This document shows, piece by piece, positions 42,618-50,184 of a stretch of DNA of 57,313 bases. The stretch is from the NCBI GenBank assembly GCA_002838815.1, contig LQGW01000025.1, positions 1 through 57,313 on the forward strand. Direction: 5' to 3'. The notes beneath the pieces were generated by a model. That model had not been told where the DNA came from. It was given only the letters and a program-made list of their open reading frames with translations, and searched no databases. The stretch is from Clostridiaceae bacterium JG1575. GTDB lineage: Bacteria > Bacillota > Clostridia > Clostridiales > Clostridiaceae. The position numbers were made by a program, and so were the translations under genes. How positions within the stretch are numbered: position 1 is the stretch's first letter; each line of letters opens with the position of its first letter.

Positions 42618-43298
42618 CTATTCGGTGAGGTCGTCGGGGTCTGGCAATTCAATCTTATACCCTTTGCCCCAGATGGTGATGACCATGTGGCGATAGTCGC
42701 CTAATTTATTGCGCAGGCTTTTCACATGCGTATCAATGGTGCGTGAGTCGCCCAGGAAATCGTACTCCCATACTCTTTGCAAGAGTTGTTCCCGGCTGTA
42801 GTGATTTCCGGAATTGATCAAAAGAAAGACCAAAAGATCGAATTCTTTTGGGGTGAGTTTCATATCCTTGCCGTCAATACGTAGCTTCTTGGCCAAGTAA
42901 TCAATCTCCATGCCTTCCAAGCGAAAGAAGCGGCCGTTGTCGCTGGTTCCATAGTGGTGCACGCGATGGAGATTAACCCGCCGAGCAATTTGATCGGGGC
43001 TTTTCAGGTCGCCGAGCTGGTGAATGAAGGCGAATTGATCCAGGTTCGGGATTTCCTTGCAATCACCGTATACCAAGATGGGACTCATGGAGAGACCACC
43101 AAATCGTCCAAGAAAATTGGGTTCTAAAATAAAGGGAATGTTGGCGCTCACGAGGTAAATGGAAATGGGTTCCCGTTCACTGAGTTCAATGGCTTCAATT
43201 CCGTTGTCTGCCTCATACACTTTGTAGGTGTTTTTGAGGACGTTTTTTAGTTTTTGTCTGAACTCATCGTTTCTGTCTGCAAGTAAAATACTTAGCAC
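42618..43298 (-). CDS. OmpR/PhoB-type regulator with degenerate receiver
   Basis: 226-residue transcription factor. The C-terminal half (from about 125) is a complete winged helix: MKLTPKEFDLLVFLLINSG, RTIDTHVKSLRNKLG and IWGKGYKIE. The N-terminal receiver is present but altered. Asp8 of the acidic pocket remains, the neighbouring acid is Arg9, and the phosphorylated Asp is replaced: IYLVSANIP has Ser51 where the family has Asp. No kinase gene is near. The start is GTG at 43298 with an AGGCGGTGA site. It is therefore likely to act without phosphorylation, like other atypical OmpR-type regulators. It is divergent from a small membrane-protein gene. Confidence 0.88.
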   Translation of the reverse strand: MLSILLADRNDEFRQKLKNVLKNTYKVYEADNGIEAIELSEREPISIYLVSANIPFILEPNFLGRFGGLSMSPILVYGDCKEIPNLDQFAFIHQLGDLKSPDQIARRVNLHRVHHYGTSDNGRFFRLEGMEIDYLAKKLRIDGKDMKLTPKEFDLLVFLLINSGNHYSREQLLQRVWEYDFLGDSRTIDTHVKSLRNKLGDYRHMVITIWGKGYKIELPDPDDLTE

Positions 43299-43369
43299 TT
43301 TTTCACCGCCTGTCTTTGATGTCGTTCGTTCTGGTACTCGCGGTCGTCGCGTTATTATTGTTTGTTACA

Positions 43370-43428
43370 ATTATATACCAGATTGAGCATTGGGTGTTAA
43401 CGTATTGTTTAACGATATATGTTATACT
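43370..43428. promoter_or_regulatory. Divergent promoters with direct-repeat operator candidate
   Basis: Minus strand: TTAACA (43395-43400) and TATATA/TATAAT (43370-43377). Plus strand: extended TGT-TATACT (43423-43428). Between and over them lie TGTTAACGTAT at 43395 and TGTTTAACGATA at 43406, an 11-base direct repeat as expected for an OmpR-type dimer. Confidence 0.6.
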
Positions 43429-43508
43429 AAATCCACAGTATGAACTTCATATAAAGGGACAAGAGTTGAATTTGTTGGAACAAACAATGGTCTAAAGGAG
43501 GATTCAAG

Positions 43509-43670
43509 GTGAAATTAAAAAGCAAATTGCTGATTCTTGGTGGCGCAGTAGCCGCCGGCGTTCTAGCGCATCGGTATGTAAACGCCCACCGCGAGGAGTT
43601 AGACCGCTTTTTGGAAGAATACGGGGAAACGGTCGAAAAACAAGAAGAAGACCCTTTGGTTGAGTCTTAG
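43509..43670 (+). CDS. Small membrane-anchored protein, divergent from the regulator
   Basis: 53-residue product that is easily missed because of its size. AAAGGAGGATTCAA precedes a GTG at 43509. A basic N-terminus (MKLKSKL) is followed by one hydrophobic helix (LLILGGAVAAGVLAH) and an acidic tail (EELDRFLEEYGETVEKQEED). It has its own promoter and a terminator at 43681. No family recognised; it may be the target or partner of the divergent regulator. Confidence 0.7.
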   Translation: MKLKSKLLILGGAVAAGVLAHRYVNAHREELDRFLEEYGETVEKQEEDPLVES

Positions 43671-43680
43671 TATTTTTTAG

Positions 43681-43731
43681 AAAGAATCCTTTGCTTTGGA
43701 TGAAAATTCAAGGGAAGGATTCTTTTTTTAC
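43681..43731. terminator. Terminator between small membrane-protein gene and aminotransferase gene
   Basis: AAAGAATCCTT pairs with AAGGATTCTTT, then T5 on the plus strand; the minus strand has a shorter T run. Confidence 0.88.
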
Positions 43732-43759
43732 CTTTTTGGTCTGAATTGATAGGCTCGTA

Positions 43760-44587
43760 TCATTCCCTTGTTCCTTTTTTTGTTGCGAGGCTTCGCTGTG
43801 CCAAAAGGTCCTCTTGGATGTCTTGGTCGAAGGCGTCCATGAGGCGCCGCAAGAGCGGAGCTGCCGTTACGTCGTAGAAGAGCTCATCCACTTGGCAAAT
43901 GGGCAGGATCTTTGGTGAGGTACCACTGAGGAAGGCGCCCTCCATGTGGGGGAGCTCTTTGCGCTCGATGGGCCGCTCAAAAACCTCGAGGCCCTCTCGC
44001 TCAGCCACGGTTAAAATGCGCGCGCGGGTAACCCCGGGAAGCACTTCATCGGCGGGCGGCGTATAAAGAGCGCCATCCTTGAAGAAAAACACGTTGGAGC
44101 GAGCCCCTTCGGTGATGTGATCCGTGGCGTCCACCAAAAGAAGCTCATAGACGCCTTCTTTTTTGCGGATTTGGGCGGCGGAGTTTGTGAGGGTCGGGTT
44201 GAGGATTTTGGCGTTGGGATCCTGCCGCTCGTAGGAATAGGTCAAGGTCTTGACGCCCTGTTCATATTGCTGGAGGGTGGGGTAGCTGGCGGGGGACTGC
44301 ACGTGCCATACGTCTAAGGTCGCCGGGTCCACTAGGGTCTTTAGGTTGAAGTTATTCTCCTGCAGGGCGAGGACCCATAGTTCGCAGGCCTTGGCGTAAT
44401 CCATCAAGGAAAAATCGACAAAGCTTTGGCGGCTCATGAGGGACCGCATCAGCCGAGCGTGGTGTTCTTTTAAATAAAGCGGGGTGCCATCGATGATGCG
44501 GAGCACTTCGTAAGCAATACCCGGTCCTTGCGGCAAGGGATGGCGAATTGAGTGCGTCCATTCTCCGTTGTACATGATTAAATCCAT
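43760..44587 (-). CDS. Class-IV PLP aminotransferase (BCAT/ADC-lyase/D-amino acid type)
   Basis: 275-residue fold-type IV aminotransferase-like enzyme. Landmarks are PQGPGIAYEVLRIIDG near the N-terminus, a candidate PLP Lys in NAKILNPTLTNSA, and ITEGARSNVFFFKDG and VLPGVTRARIL, which line the cofactor. Family members include branched-chain aminotransferase, aminodeoxychorismate lyase and D-amino acid transaminase; short length and a weakly conserved Lys region do not decide between them. GGAAAGGAGG is just upstream of the ATG. The HAD gene lies 26 bases upstream in the same direction, so a two-gene operon is likely. Confidence 0.82.
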   Translation of the reverse strand: MDLIMYNGEWTHSIRHPLPQGPGIAYEVLRIIDGTPLYLKEHHARLMRSLMSRQSFVDFSLMDYAKACELWVLALQENNFNLKTLVDPATLDVWHVQSPASYPTLQQYEQGVKTLTYSYERQDPNAKILNPTLTNSAAQIRKKEGVYELLLVDATDHITEGARSNVFFFKDGALYTPPADEVLPGVTRARILTVAEREGLEVFERPIERKELPHMEGAFLSGTSPKILPICQVDELFYDVTAAPLLRRLMDAFDQDIQEDLLAQRSLATKKGTRE

Positions 44588-44613
44588 GGTTCCTCCTTTC
44601 CAAGGGGACCTTT

Positions 44614-45246
44614 TTAGGTCCAGGTGAGTACGGGAAAATCTTTATGCCGGCGGTGGTTGATAAGAAATGCCGTGCCCGTGGCTTCTAAAATGGGTCGATC
44701 GCTGAGGGAATCGGAGTAGGCTACGGACCCTCCCCAATCGATGGCGTCTTCCCCGAGGTAGTCCATCAAGCGTCGCATTTTCTCAGCACCTTTATTGTTC
44801 TTTCCCTCCATTTGTCCGGTGAAGATGTCATTTTTCACTTCGAAGCGGGAACCCATGGCTTTTTCCACTAGGGGGGACAGTTCAAAAAAGCGAATATAAA
44901 ATTCGGGCGAGGCCGATAAGAGGATGACTCGATAGCCTTCCCGGTGATGGCGAGAGAGGGTCTGCAATCCATCCAAGTATAGAGAGGGCTTGATTCCTTG
45001 ATGAAAGAACTGGCGACCCAGTTGATCGAGGGCTTCCTGGGAATAGCCGCGCAGCATGTAGAGGTTCAACTGCTTTGCCTGACGCTCATCTAAAAGGCGC
45101 AAGGTCCACCCAAGGCCACCCAGGACGCTTAAGGGCAGGAAACGCAGAAGCTTGGGGTCTTTTCGGATGAGGTGTTTTAATAACGCCACTTGGGTTTCCA
45201 CCCGAGTGAGGGTGTAATCCACATCAAATAAAGCCAAACGATCCAT
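44614..45246 (-). CDS. HAD-IB-type phosphatase
   Basis: 210-residue haloacid-dehalogenase phosphatase similar to SerB-like HAD-IB proteins. Motif I is DVDYTLT with Asp8 and Asp10; motif II is LLSASPEF; motif III/IV Lys and Asp residues are in NNKGAEKM and AYSDSLSDRPIL. An internal basic, hydrophobic cap region (LLRFLPLSVLGGLGWTLRLL) suggests contact with membranes or lipids. Substrate unknown. TAAGGAG lies just upstream of the ATG. Confidence 0.88.
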   Translation of the reverse strand: MDRLALFDVDYTLTRVETQVALLKHLIRKDPKLLRFLPLSVLGGLGWTLRLLDERQAKQLNLYMLRGYSQEALDQLGRQFFHQGIKPSLYLDGLQTLSRHHREGYRVILLSASPEFYIRFFELSPLVEKAMGSRFEVKNDIFTGQMEGKNNKGAEKMRRLMDYLGEDAIDWGGSVAYSDSLSDRPILEATGTAFLINHRRHKDFPVLTWT

Positions 45247-45306
45247 GACAACTCCTTAGGGGGATTGAGGCTTCGCCTAAACCCCTCGTTTTTTCGCTCA
45301 CAAACG

Positions 45307-45337
45307 ATGGCTGCAACAGGAACCCTGATGCAGCCAT
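45307..45337 (-). terminator. Hairpin after the Cys/His-rich DUF1292 gene
   Basis: ATGGCTGCA pairs with TGCAGCCAT; on the minus strand CGTTTGTGAGC follows, so the T tract is poor. Confidence 0.55.
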
Positions 45338-45370
45338 GAGTGAATTATGAGTGGTGTTTTTGAAAATGTG

Positions 45371-45895
45371 CTATTTCTCTTCGATGTCGATCTCGATGTC
45401 TTCTTCCACCAACTCCATGTCATCCTCATCGCTGTAGGCGTCTTCGAATTCATTGTAGGCGTTGGATACTTCGGCGAATTCCTCTTCGGAGAGGAAGGCC
45501 AGTTCGCCGTCTTCTCCATCGGCTCTCAGGGGAGTAACCGTTCCGTCGGCATTTTCTACGAGGACGTAGACGGATCCGTCGTATTCAAACTCATCGACCA
45601 CAGGGTATTCCTCGGTGGTTCCATCTTCATTTTCCATAACGACCACAGCGCCGTGATCTTCCTCTTCGCCATCCTCTTCCAAATCTTCGTCCAAGGTGAC
45701 TTCCTCAGCGGCTTCTTCAGCCTCTTTTTTGTTCTTGCAGCATTCGCCGTTGTGCTCGTGCTTATGTTCGCCACAGCATTCGCCGTCGTGCTCGTGCTTG
45801 TGTTCACCGCAGCAATGGTCTTTATGGGCTTCCTCGTGAGAGCAGCAGGATTCTTCCGCCTTCGCCTCTTCCGTGAATTTCTTCTCTTCGCTCAT
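45371..45895 (-). CDS. DUF1292 protein with Cys/His-rich metal-binding-like repeats
   Basis: 174-residue acidic cytoplasmic protein. Residues 17-53 contain four CC pairs (17-18, 28-29, 40-41, 52-53) and nine His, arranged in two near-exact copies of CCGEHKHEHDGE (28-39, 40-51), very like a metal-binding repeat. From about 80 on it is a DUF1292 domain (VVMENEDGTTEEYPVV, YVLVENADGTVTPLR), the compact domain found alone in many Bacillota, and it ends in an acidic tail. ACGGAGGGAT precedes the ATG; TATACT near 45930 is a possible -10. DUF1292 proteins have no assigned function; the added module suggests metal storage or sensing. Confidence 0.82.
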   Translation of the reverse strand: MSEEKKFTEEAKAEESCCSHEEAHKDHCCGEHKHEHDGECCGEHKHEHNGECCKNKKEAEEAAEEVTLDEDLEEDGEEEDHGAVVVMENEDGTTEEYPVVDEFEYDGSVYVLVENADGTVTPLRADGEDGELAFLSEEEFAEVSNAYNEFEDAYSDEDDMELVEEDIEIDIEEK

Positions 45896-46061
45896 GTCTT
45901 ATCCCTCCGTTATACCTGTGATATCTTCAGTATAGCCTATTTTGTGACTCAAAAAGTTAAATTTATAAGAACACAGGGCCCCGTCCGAGGGCCATGTATC
46001 GGGCTTTGAAGCCTTTTTGGACCGGGTGTCTTGCCTAAAGGAACCAAGAGGCCCTCAAGGG

Positions 46062-46100
46062 GAGCGCCATGGGCCTTGAAGGGGCCCATGGGCGCTCTTT
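46062..46100. terminator. Large hairpin after the pyrophosphatase gene
   Basis: GAGCGCCATGGGCC pairs with GGCCCATGGGCGCTC with one bulged G; TTTTCTT follows on the plus strand. The minus strand, where the pyrophosphatase gene ends, has no T run, so its role there is uncertain. Confidence 0.5.
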
Positions 46101-46117
46101 TCTTGATCCACTGTTTT

Positions 46118-47767
46118 TTAGCTGCGTCGACGCTCTAAGATGACGGAGGTTACCACGGGGATCACTTGCTTTTTGCGCGAGAGCACGCCGGGGAGATCAA
46201 TGGAGTTGTTTTCGATTTTCTTTTTAAAGGCCTTTTCCAAAAGATCCCGATCGGGCCCCGTGACCACAAGCTCTGAAGAATCCTTGAAGATGTCGGTGAT
46301 GAGCAGTCCATAAATGGTGTAGCCGGATTGCTGAGCTCTTTGGTTCATCAGCTCCAAAAGATCTTTCTTCATGCCGCTGAGGGCGGAGGAATCTAGGGAG
46401 TAGACTTGGGAGATGCCGATTTTCTGATCGTCTACGGTGAAGGTCTTAAAGTCTTGACTGAGAAGATCCTCCGGAGTACGTCCCTCTAGGGAGGTTCCGG
46501 CTCGGAACATGTCCATGGCGAAGGGTTCGGGATCCAAATCAGCGATTTTGGCCAGGCGCTCCAGAGTGTAGCGGTCGATGGCGGTGGCGGTGGGGGATTT
46601 GAAATAAAGGGTGTCTGAAATGATGGCTGCGCACAAAAGCCCGGCAATTTTTCGGGAGGGGCGGATGCCATTTTCAAAAAAGATGTTGGCGATGATGGTG
46701 GAGGTGGAGCCTACGGGTTCGTTGCGGAAATAGATGGGGGCTCCGGTGGCCACGTCGGCCACCCGATGGTGGTCGATGATTTCCAAAATGTCCGCGTTGT
46801 CGAGGCCCTCAATGCTTTGGGAACGTTCGTTGTGGTCCACCAGAATGATTTTTTTCTTACGCGAGGAAATCAGGTGATAGCGTGAGAGGGTCCCCACCAC
46901 TTTCTTTTCCTGGTTGAGGATGGGGTAGGAGCGAAAGCGGGTCTCAGCCATGACGGGGGAGACGTCTTCGATGAAGTCCTCTAGGGTAAAATAGATGAGG
47001 TTTTCCCGGGTCATCACATGCTCTATGGGTACGGCTTGGGGTAAAAGCCGTGCGGCGGTGAAGGTATCGTAGGGGGTTTTCAACACCGTGACGCCCCGAG
47101 CTTGGGCTAGGGGTTCCACGCCTTCTTGCATGTCGTGATTGCCGGTGATGATGAGGAGGCTGGCGCCGCCATCAATGGCGGCTTGCTGCAACGTTTTAAG
47201 GTTGCCGGTAATGGCCACATCGCCGGATTCAATAAGGTTTTGTGCTTCAGCGGGGGCCATGTTCACCACCACCATTTTCCCCGTGAAGGGGAGGGGGTCG
47301 GTGGGGATGAGGAGGGGCTGTGCGGAGAGTGTGTCGAGGATATTTTCCAAAGTGGTGCCTGAGGTGGCAAGAACGGTGCTGTCCCAGACGTCCATGTAGT
47401 TTTGGGTGACGTTGGAGATGGAGACGACGCCTTTGAGGTGCTCCTCTTCATCCATGACCACCAAGGCGTTGACGGCGTTGCGGTTCATCAGCGACCAAGC
47501 CATCTTCAAGGAGATGTCCGACTCCACGGGCTGGGTGGTGTCAAAGGCCAGGTCCGCAACGCGCAACTTCATGGTTTCCATGTATTCTGGCTCAGGTACG
47601 CTAAAGTGGTCTAGGATGAATTGGGTTTCCCTGTTGATGGGGCCCAGGCGGATGGGAATGGCGTCCATCTGTCCTTGCTTGTTCTTATACTCCGCATAAG
47701 CGATAGCGGCCACGATGGAGTCGGTGTCCGGATTTTTATGGCCCGTGATGTATACTTTTCGTTTCAT
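46118..47767 (-). CDS. CBS-domain family II (manganese) inorganic pyrophosphatase
   Basis: 549-residue regulated pyrophosphatase. The catalytic DHH core starts with ITGHKNPDTDSI (His10, Asp14, Asp16), resumes in ILVDHNERSQS and DHH at 332-334 (IIDHHRVAD), and ends with the DHHA2 substrate loop SRKKQ at 530-534. Between about 70 and 315 lie inserted CBS motifs and a DRTGG-like segment (NLIESGDVAITGNLKTLQQ), which let adenine nucleotides or diadenosine polyphosphates control activity in known members. Membrane helices are absent. AAAGGAG lies eight bases before the ATG. Confidence 0.94.
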   Translation of the reverse strand: MKRKVYITGHKNPDTDSIVAAIAYAEYKNKQGQMDAIPIRLGPINRETQFILDHFSVPEPEYMETMKLRVADLAFDTTQPVESDISLKMAWSLMNRNAVNALVVMDEEEHLKGVVSISNVTQNYMDVWDSTVLATSGTTLENILDTLSAQPLLIPTDPLPFTGKMVVVNMAPAEAQNLIESGDVAITGNLKTLQQAAIDGGASLLIITGNHDMQEGVEPLAQARGVTVLKTPYDTFTAARLLPQAVPIEHVMTRENLIYFTLEDFIEDVSPVMAETRFRSYPILNQEKKVVGTLSRYHLISSRKKKIILVDHNERSQSIEGLDNADILEIIDHHRVADVATGAPIYFRNEPVGSTSTIIANIFFENGIRPSRKIAGLLCAAIISDTLYFKSPTATAIDRYTLERLAKIADLDPEPFAMDMFRAGTSLEGRTPEDLLSQDFKTFTVDDQKIGISQVYSLDSSALSGMKKDLLELMNQRAQQSGYTIYGLLITDIFKDSSELVVTGPDRDLLEKAFKKKIENNSIDLPGVLSRKKQVIPVVTSVILERRRS

Positions 47768-47815
47768 GGGGGTGCTCCTTTGATGGATCGGGGAATTTTT
47801 CGAGGGGAGGAAGAT

Positions 47816-47846
47816 AAAAAAGTACCTGCCAAGGAGGTACTTTTTG
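47816..47846. terminator. Terminator of the 47.9-kb unknown gene
   Basis: AAAAAAGTACCT and AGGTACTTTTT form a perfect stem; the minus strand continues in T6. Confidence 0.88.
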
Positions 47847-47854
47847 AAGGGGCT

Positions 47855-48274
47855 CTAGACGCGCTGACGCTTGATGTTGCCTTTAACGCTGCGGATGATT
47901 TCATCCACGCTCATATCGCCTTCTACTAATTGGGTGCGATCGGTAATGTTGACCACGTTCATGATGGTAATGGATTCGGCGGCTTCCTTGCCTTTTTCGC
48001 CTTTTAAGCCTTGAACCAGCACCTCATTGCCTTGACGCAGGGAGATAAAGGGCGCTTCCTTAAACCCATTCTTCTTATACTGACAACGGACGACATTGCG
48101 ACTACCCACAGGCTTGACCACCAAATGGACGGTCAGGGTGTTCCAGAGAAAAAATTTCTTTTTCCGGTCGACTTTGACCGAGAGCACATGACCGTACACG
48201 GGCGTCAGCCGATCGCCATGTTGCTCCATGAAATTCTCCAGCTGGTATTCCTCCATTTTTCTTTTGATTCCCAT
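47855..48274 (-). CDS. Unknown basic protein
   Basis: 139-residue cytoplasmic protein of no recognised family. ATG at 48274 is chosen because AAGGAAAGGAT lies upstream; starting at MNKKERIEK (nine residues earlier) lacks a site. The middle is beta-rich (YGHVLSVKVDRKKKFFLW, then LTVHLVVKPVG and VRCQYKKNG) and could form a small barrel such as an OB or PilZ-like fold, but this is a guess. An own promoter with TATAAT at 48320-48325 (minus strand) and a strong terminator support expression. Confidence 0.7.
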   Translation of the reverse strand: MGIKRKMEEYQLENFMEQHGDRLTPVYGHVLSVKVDRKKKFFLWNTLTVHLVVKPVGSRNVVRCQYKKNGFKEAPFISLRQGNEVLVQGLKGEKGKEAAESITIMNVVNITDRTQLVEGDMSVDEIIRSVKGNIKRQRV

Positions 48275-48319
48275 CTTTTCGATCCTTTCCTTCTTGTTCA
48301 TTTCGCTTGTATCATAAAA

Positions 48320-48328
48320 ATTATAGCA
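48320..48328 (-). promoter_or_regulatory. Promoter of the 47.9-kb unknown gene
   Basis: Minus strand TGC-TATAAT (48320-48328), an extended -10 about 50 bases before the start. Confidence 0.65.
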
Positions 48329-48538
48329 TAAGATCCCGTCTTTTAGTAATGAGAGGAGGGGCCCGACTGCTTTATTAAAGGCCTTGGGCAAGGCGGATCC
48401 GGTGCCTGGAGTCAAGCGAGGAAATCCAGGAGACAACAGCGGCCCTTTGGGGAAAAGTAGGACTTGAACGCCGGGCGCATTTGGTTCATGATATAAGAGT
48501 AGAATAATCCGAATTCCAAGAGAAGAGAGGTAGAGAAA

Positions 48539-49201
48539 ATGCAATATACGAAACAAGAATTAGCCAAAACCATGGATCATACGCTGCTGCGAGCTGATGC
48601 TACCAAAAAAGAGGTGGAAAAGCTTTGCCAGGAGGCCTTGGAATGGGGCACCTTCAGCGTCTGCATCAACCCTTGCAACATTCCTTTGGCCAAGGAGCTG
48701 TTGGCCGAAAGCCAGGTGGCGGTGTGCACGGTGGTGGGGTTCCCCCTGGGGCAAATGACAACGGAGGCCAAGGCGTTTGAGACGGCGGAGGCCGTCTTTG
48801 CTGGAGCCGATGAAGTGGATATGGTGATCAATGTGGGGCGGCTGAAAGATGGAGATTTCGACTACGTTCGGGACGACATCCAGTCCGTGGTGCAGTCCGC
48901 CAACGGCAAGCTGACTAAAGTGATTTTGGAGACCTGCCTTTTGACGCCGGAGGAAATCCGCACGGCCAGCAAGCTGGCTCAAGAAGCGGGCGCCGATTTT
49001 GTTAAAACCAGTACGGGCTTTTCCAAGGGGGGCGCTACGGTGGAGGCGGTGCGGATGATGCGGGAGGTCGTCGGTCCTAAGATGGGCGTGAAGGCGTCCG
49101 GCGGCATCCGAACTCTTGCCGATGCAAAGGCAATGTTGGAGGCGGGAGCCACCCGTTTGGGAGTCTCAGCGAGCGGGGCCATCCTTAGTGAACTGAAATG
49201 A
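48539..49201 (+). CDS. deoC: DeoC, deoxyribose-phosphate aldolase
   Basis: 220-residue class-I aldolase splitting deoxyribose 5-phosphate to acetaldehyde and glyceraldehyde 3-phosphate in deoxynucleoside catabolism. The Schiff-base lysine is Lys156 in [13 protein letters not shown]; Lys185 in VKASGGIRT assists, and [11 protein letters not shown] starts the barrel. GAGAGGTAG is the ribosome site. No neighbouring deoxynucleoside genes are present. TGATATAAG near 48490 is a possible extended -10. Confidence 0.95.
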   Translation: MQYTKQELAKTMDHTLLRADATKKEVEKLCQEALEWGTFSVCINPCNIPLAKELLAESQVAVCTVVGFPLGQMTTEAKAFETAEAVFAGADEVDMVINVGRLKDGDFDYVRDDIQSVVQSANGKLTKVILETCLLTPEEIRTASKLAQEAGADFVKTSTGFSKGGATVEAVRMMREVVGPKMGVKASGGIRTLADAKAMLEAGATRLGVSASGAILSELK

Positions 49202-49355
49202 TCCAGGGGATTCATCCCCGAAAAGAACTCCTCGAATCCCCCAAAGCTTGGAAGGTTTTTCCCAAAAAAACCATTTAAAGGTCCGCATTGAGGCGGTGGA
49301 TTTCGAGGAAACCCTAGCCAAGGAGCAGGCTCAAGAAGAAGCGATTTTGGGCTGA
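49198..49355 (+). pseudogene. Frameshifted small gene coupled to deoC
   Basis: ATG 49198 overlaps the deoC stop as ATGA. Frame 1 runs 26 codons ([18 protein letters not shown], then KVFPKKTI) to TAA at 49276-49278. From the A7 run at 49264-49270 a second frame (HLKVRIEAVDFEETLAKEQA, ending QEEAILG) continues to TGA at 49353-49355. One extra A would join both into a 52-residue protein. It may be an inactivated gene, a sequence error or a programmed shift. No family recognised. Confidence 0.5.
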
Positions 49356-49602
49356 ATTTTGGCCCCTGGTCAGCGTAAGCTTGCCGGGGATCGCTCCTCA
49401 AAAGATCAATGGGGTTTTGACCCTGAAGCGTATACGCTTAAAGAATGCGCCTTCTTGACGCGGCGACTCCAAAGAGCGGTTCTTTTGCCGTAGTTCCTCG
49501 TGAGGCGTCTCGCCTGGTCCTTCATATCCATAAGTGGTTGGCTTAGTGTAACGAGGGGAAGCGTAGGGGCCTAAAGGTCTCCACGGCTTGCCTCTAGAGA
49601 AC
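49356..49602. other. Intergenic region before the lipocalin-like gene
   Basis: No gene is recognised. It contains a perfect 14-bp palindrome AAGCGTATACGCTT at 49426-49439, possibly an operator, and no clear terminator or promoter. Confidence 0.4.
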
Positions 49603-49620
49603 GAGGAGATGAAACTCTTT

Positions 49621-50085
49621 ATGTCCGATGAAGTTTTATTGAAGATGGAAGGCCGATGGTATCTGCAGTATTCCGGCTGTCCCCTATGGACGCGTCCGGA
49701 TGTTTCCACGGTTTCGTTCTATTATAAAGTGCAACACAAAGGGGAAGTACTCATCGTTGGGGATCGGGTGGAATATAAAAAAAAGGGGCGCATGCGCTTT
49801 CGCCTGGGCTATGATACGCCAGTTCAGGGCATTGCCGCGACCTTTCGCTGGCGAGGCAAGGGTGTGAACCGCACCTTTCGCAAGCATTTTGAGGTGACGA
49901 TCCTCAAAGAGGAGTATATGGTGCTCTTTTTTGAGAAGACCCTGACGAGTCCTACTTCCATTGACGTGGTGACTCGAAAGCGCAATCTAAGTGCTGGGGA
50001 GGTGCAAGAGATCTTTGCGATGTTGCGGGAGGATCCCACCGTTAAAGATTACGTGAAGGATCTGCTGCCGGTGCGGCAAAGTTAA
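49621..50085 (+). CDS. Lipocalin-like protein without signal peptide
   Basis: 154 residues from ATG 49621; GAGGAG at 49603 is rather far (12 bases), and in-frame ATG 49609 is directly on the site, so the start is uncertain. The pattern MEGRWYLQYS (GxWY-type start of the barrel), a series of beta strands (VLIVGDRVEYKKKGRMRFR), then YMVLFFEKTLTSPTSIDVVTR-like strand and the final helix SAGEVQEIFAMLRE resemble bacterial lipocalins. The order fits but similarity is weak. No signal or lipobox is seen, so a cytoplasmic binding protein is inferred. Confidence 0.5.
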   Translation: MSDEVLLKMEGRWYLQYSGCPLWTRPDVSTVSFYYKVQHKGEVLIVGDRVEYKKKGRMRFRLGYDTPVQGIAATFRWRGKGVNRTFRKHFEVTILKEEYMVLFFEKTLTSPTSIDVVTRKRNLSAGEVQEIFAMLREDPTVKDYVKDLLPVRQS

Positions 50086-50118
50086 AAGCTTGGACACAAA
50101 ACGCTGACATCCTTTCCA

Positions 50119-50147
50119 TTGTGTTCCCGGGCCGAAACAGGTAAAAT
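50119..50147 (+). promoter_or_regulatory. hpf promoter
   Basis: TTGTGT (50119-50124), 17-base spacer, TAAAAT (50142-50147). Confidence 0.75.
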
Positions 50148-50184
50148 GAAGGTACCATCAATAATACAAAGAGAGGTGACCCCA

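Noticed and set aside
45347-46009. 220-codon plus-strand frame over the DUF1292 gene
   Set aside because: It is the antisense of a highly repetitive Glu/Asp coding region and lacks a ribosome site.
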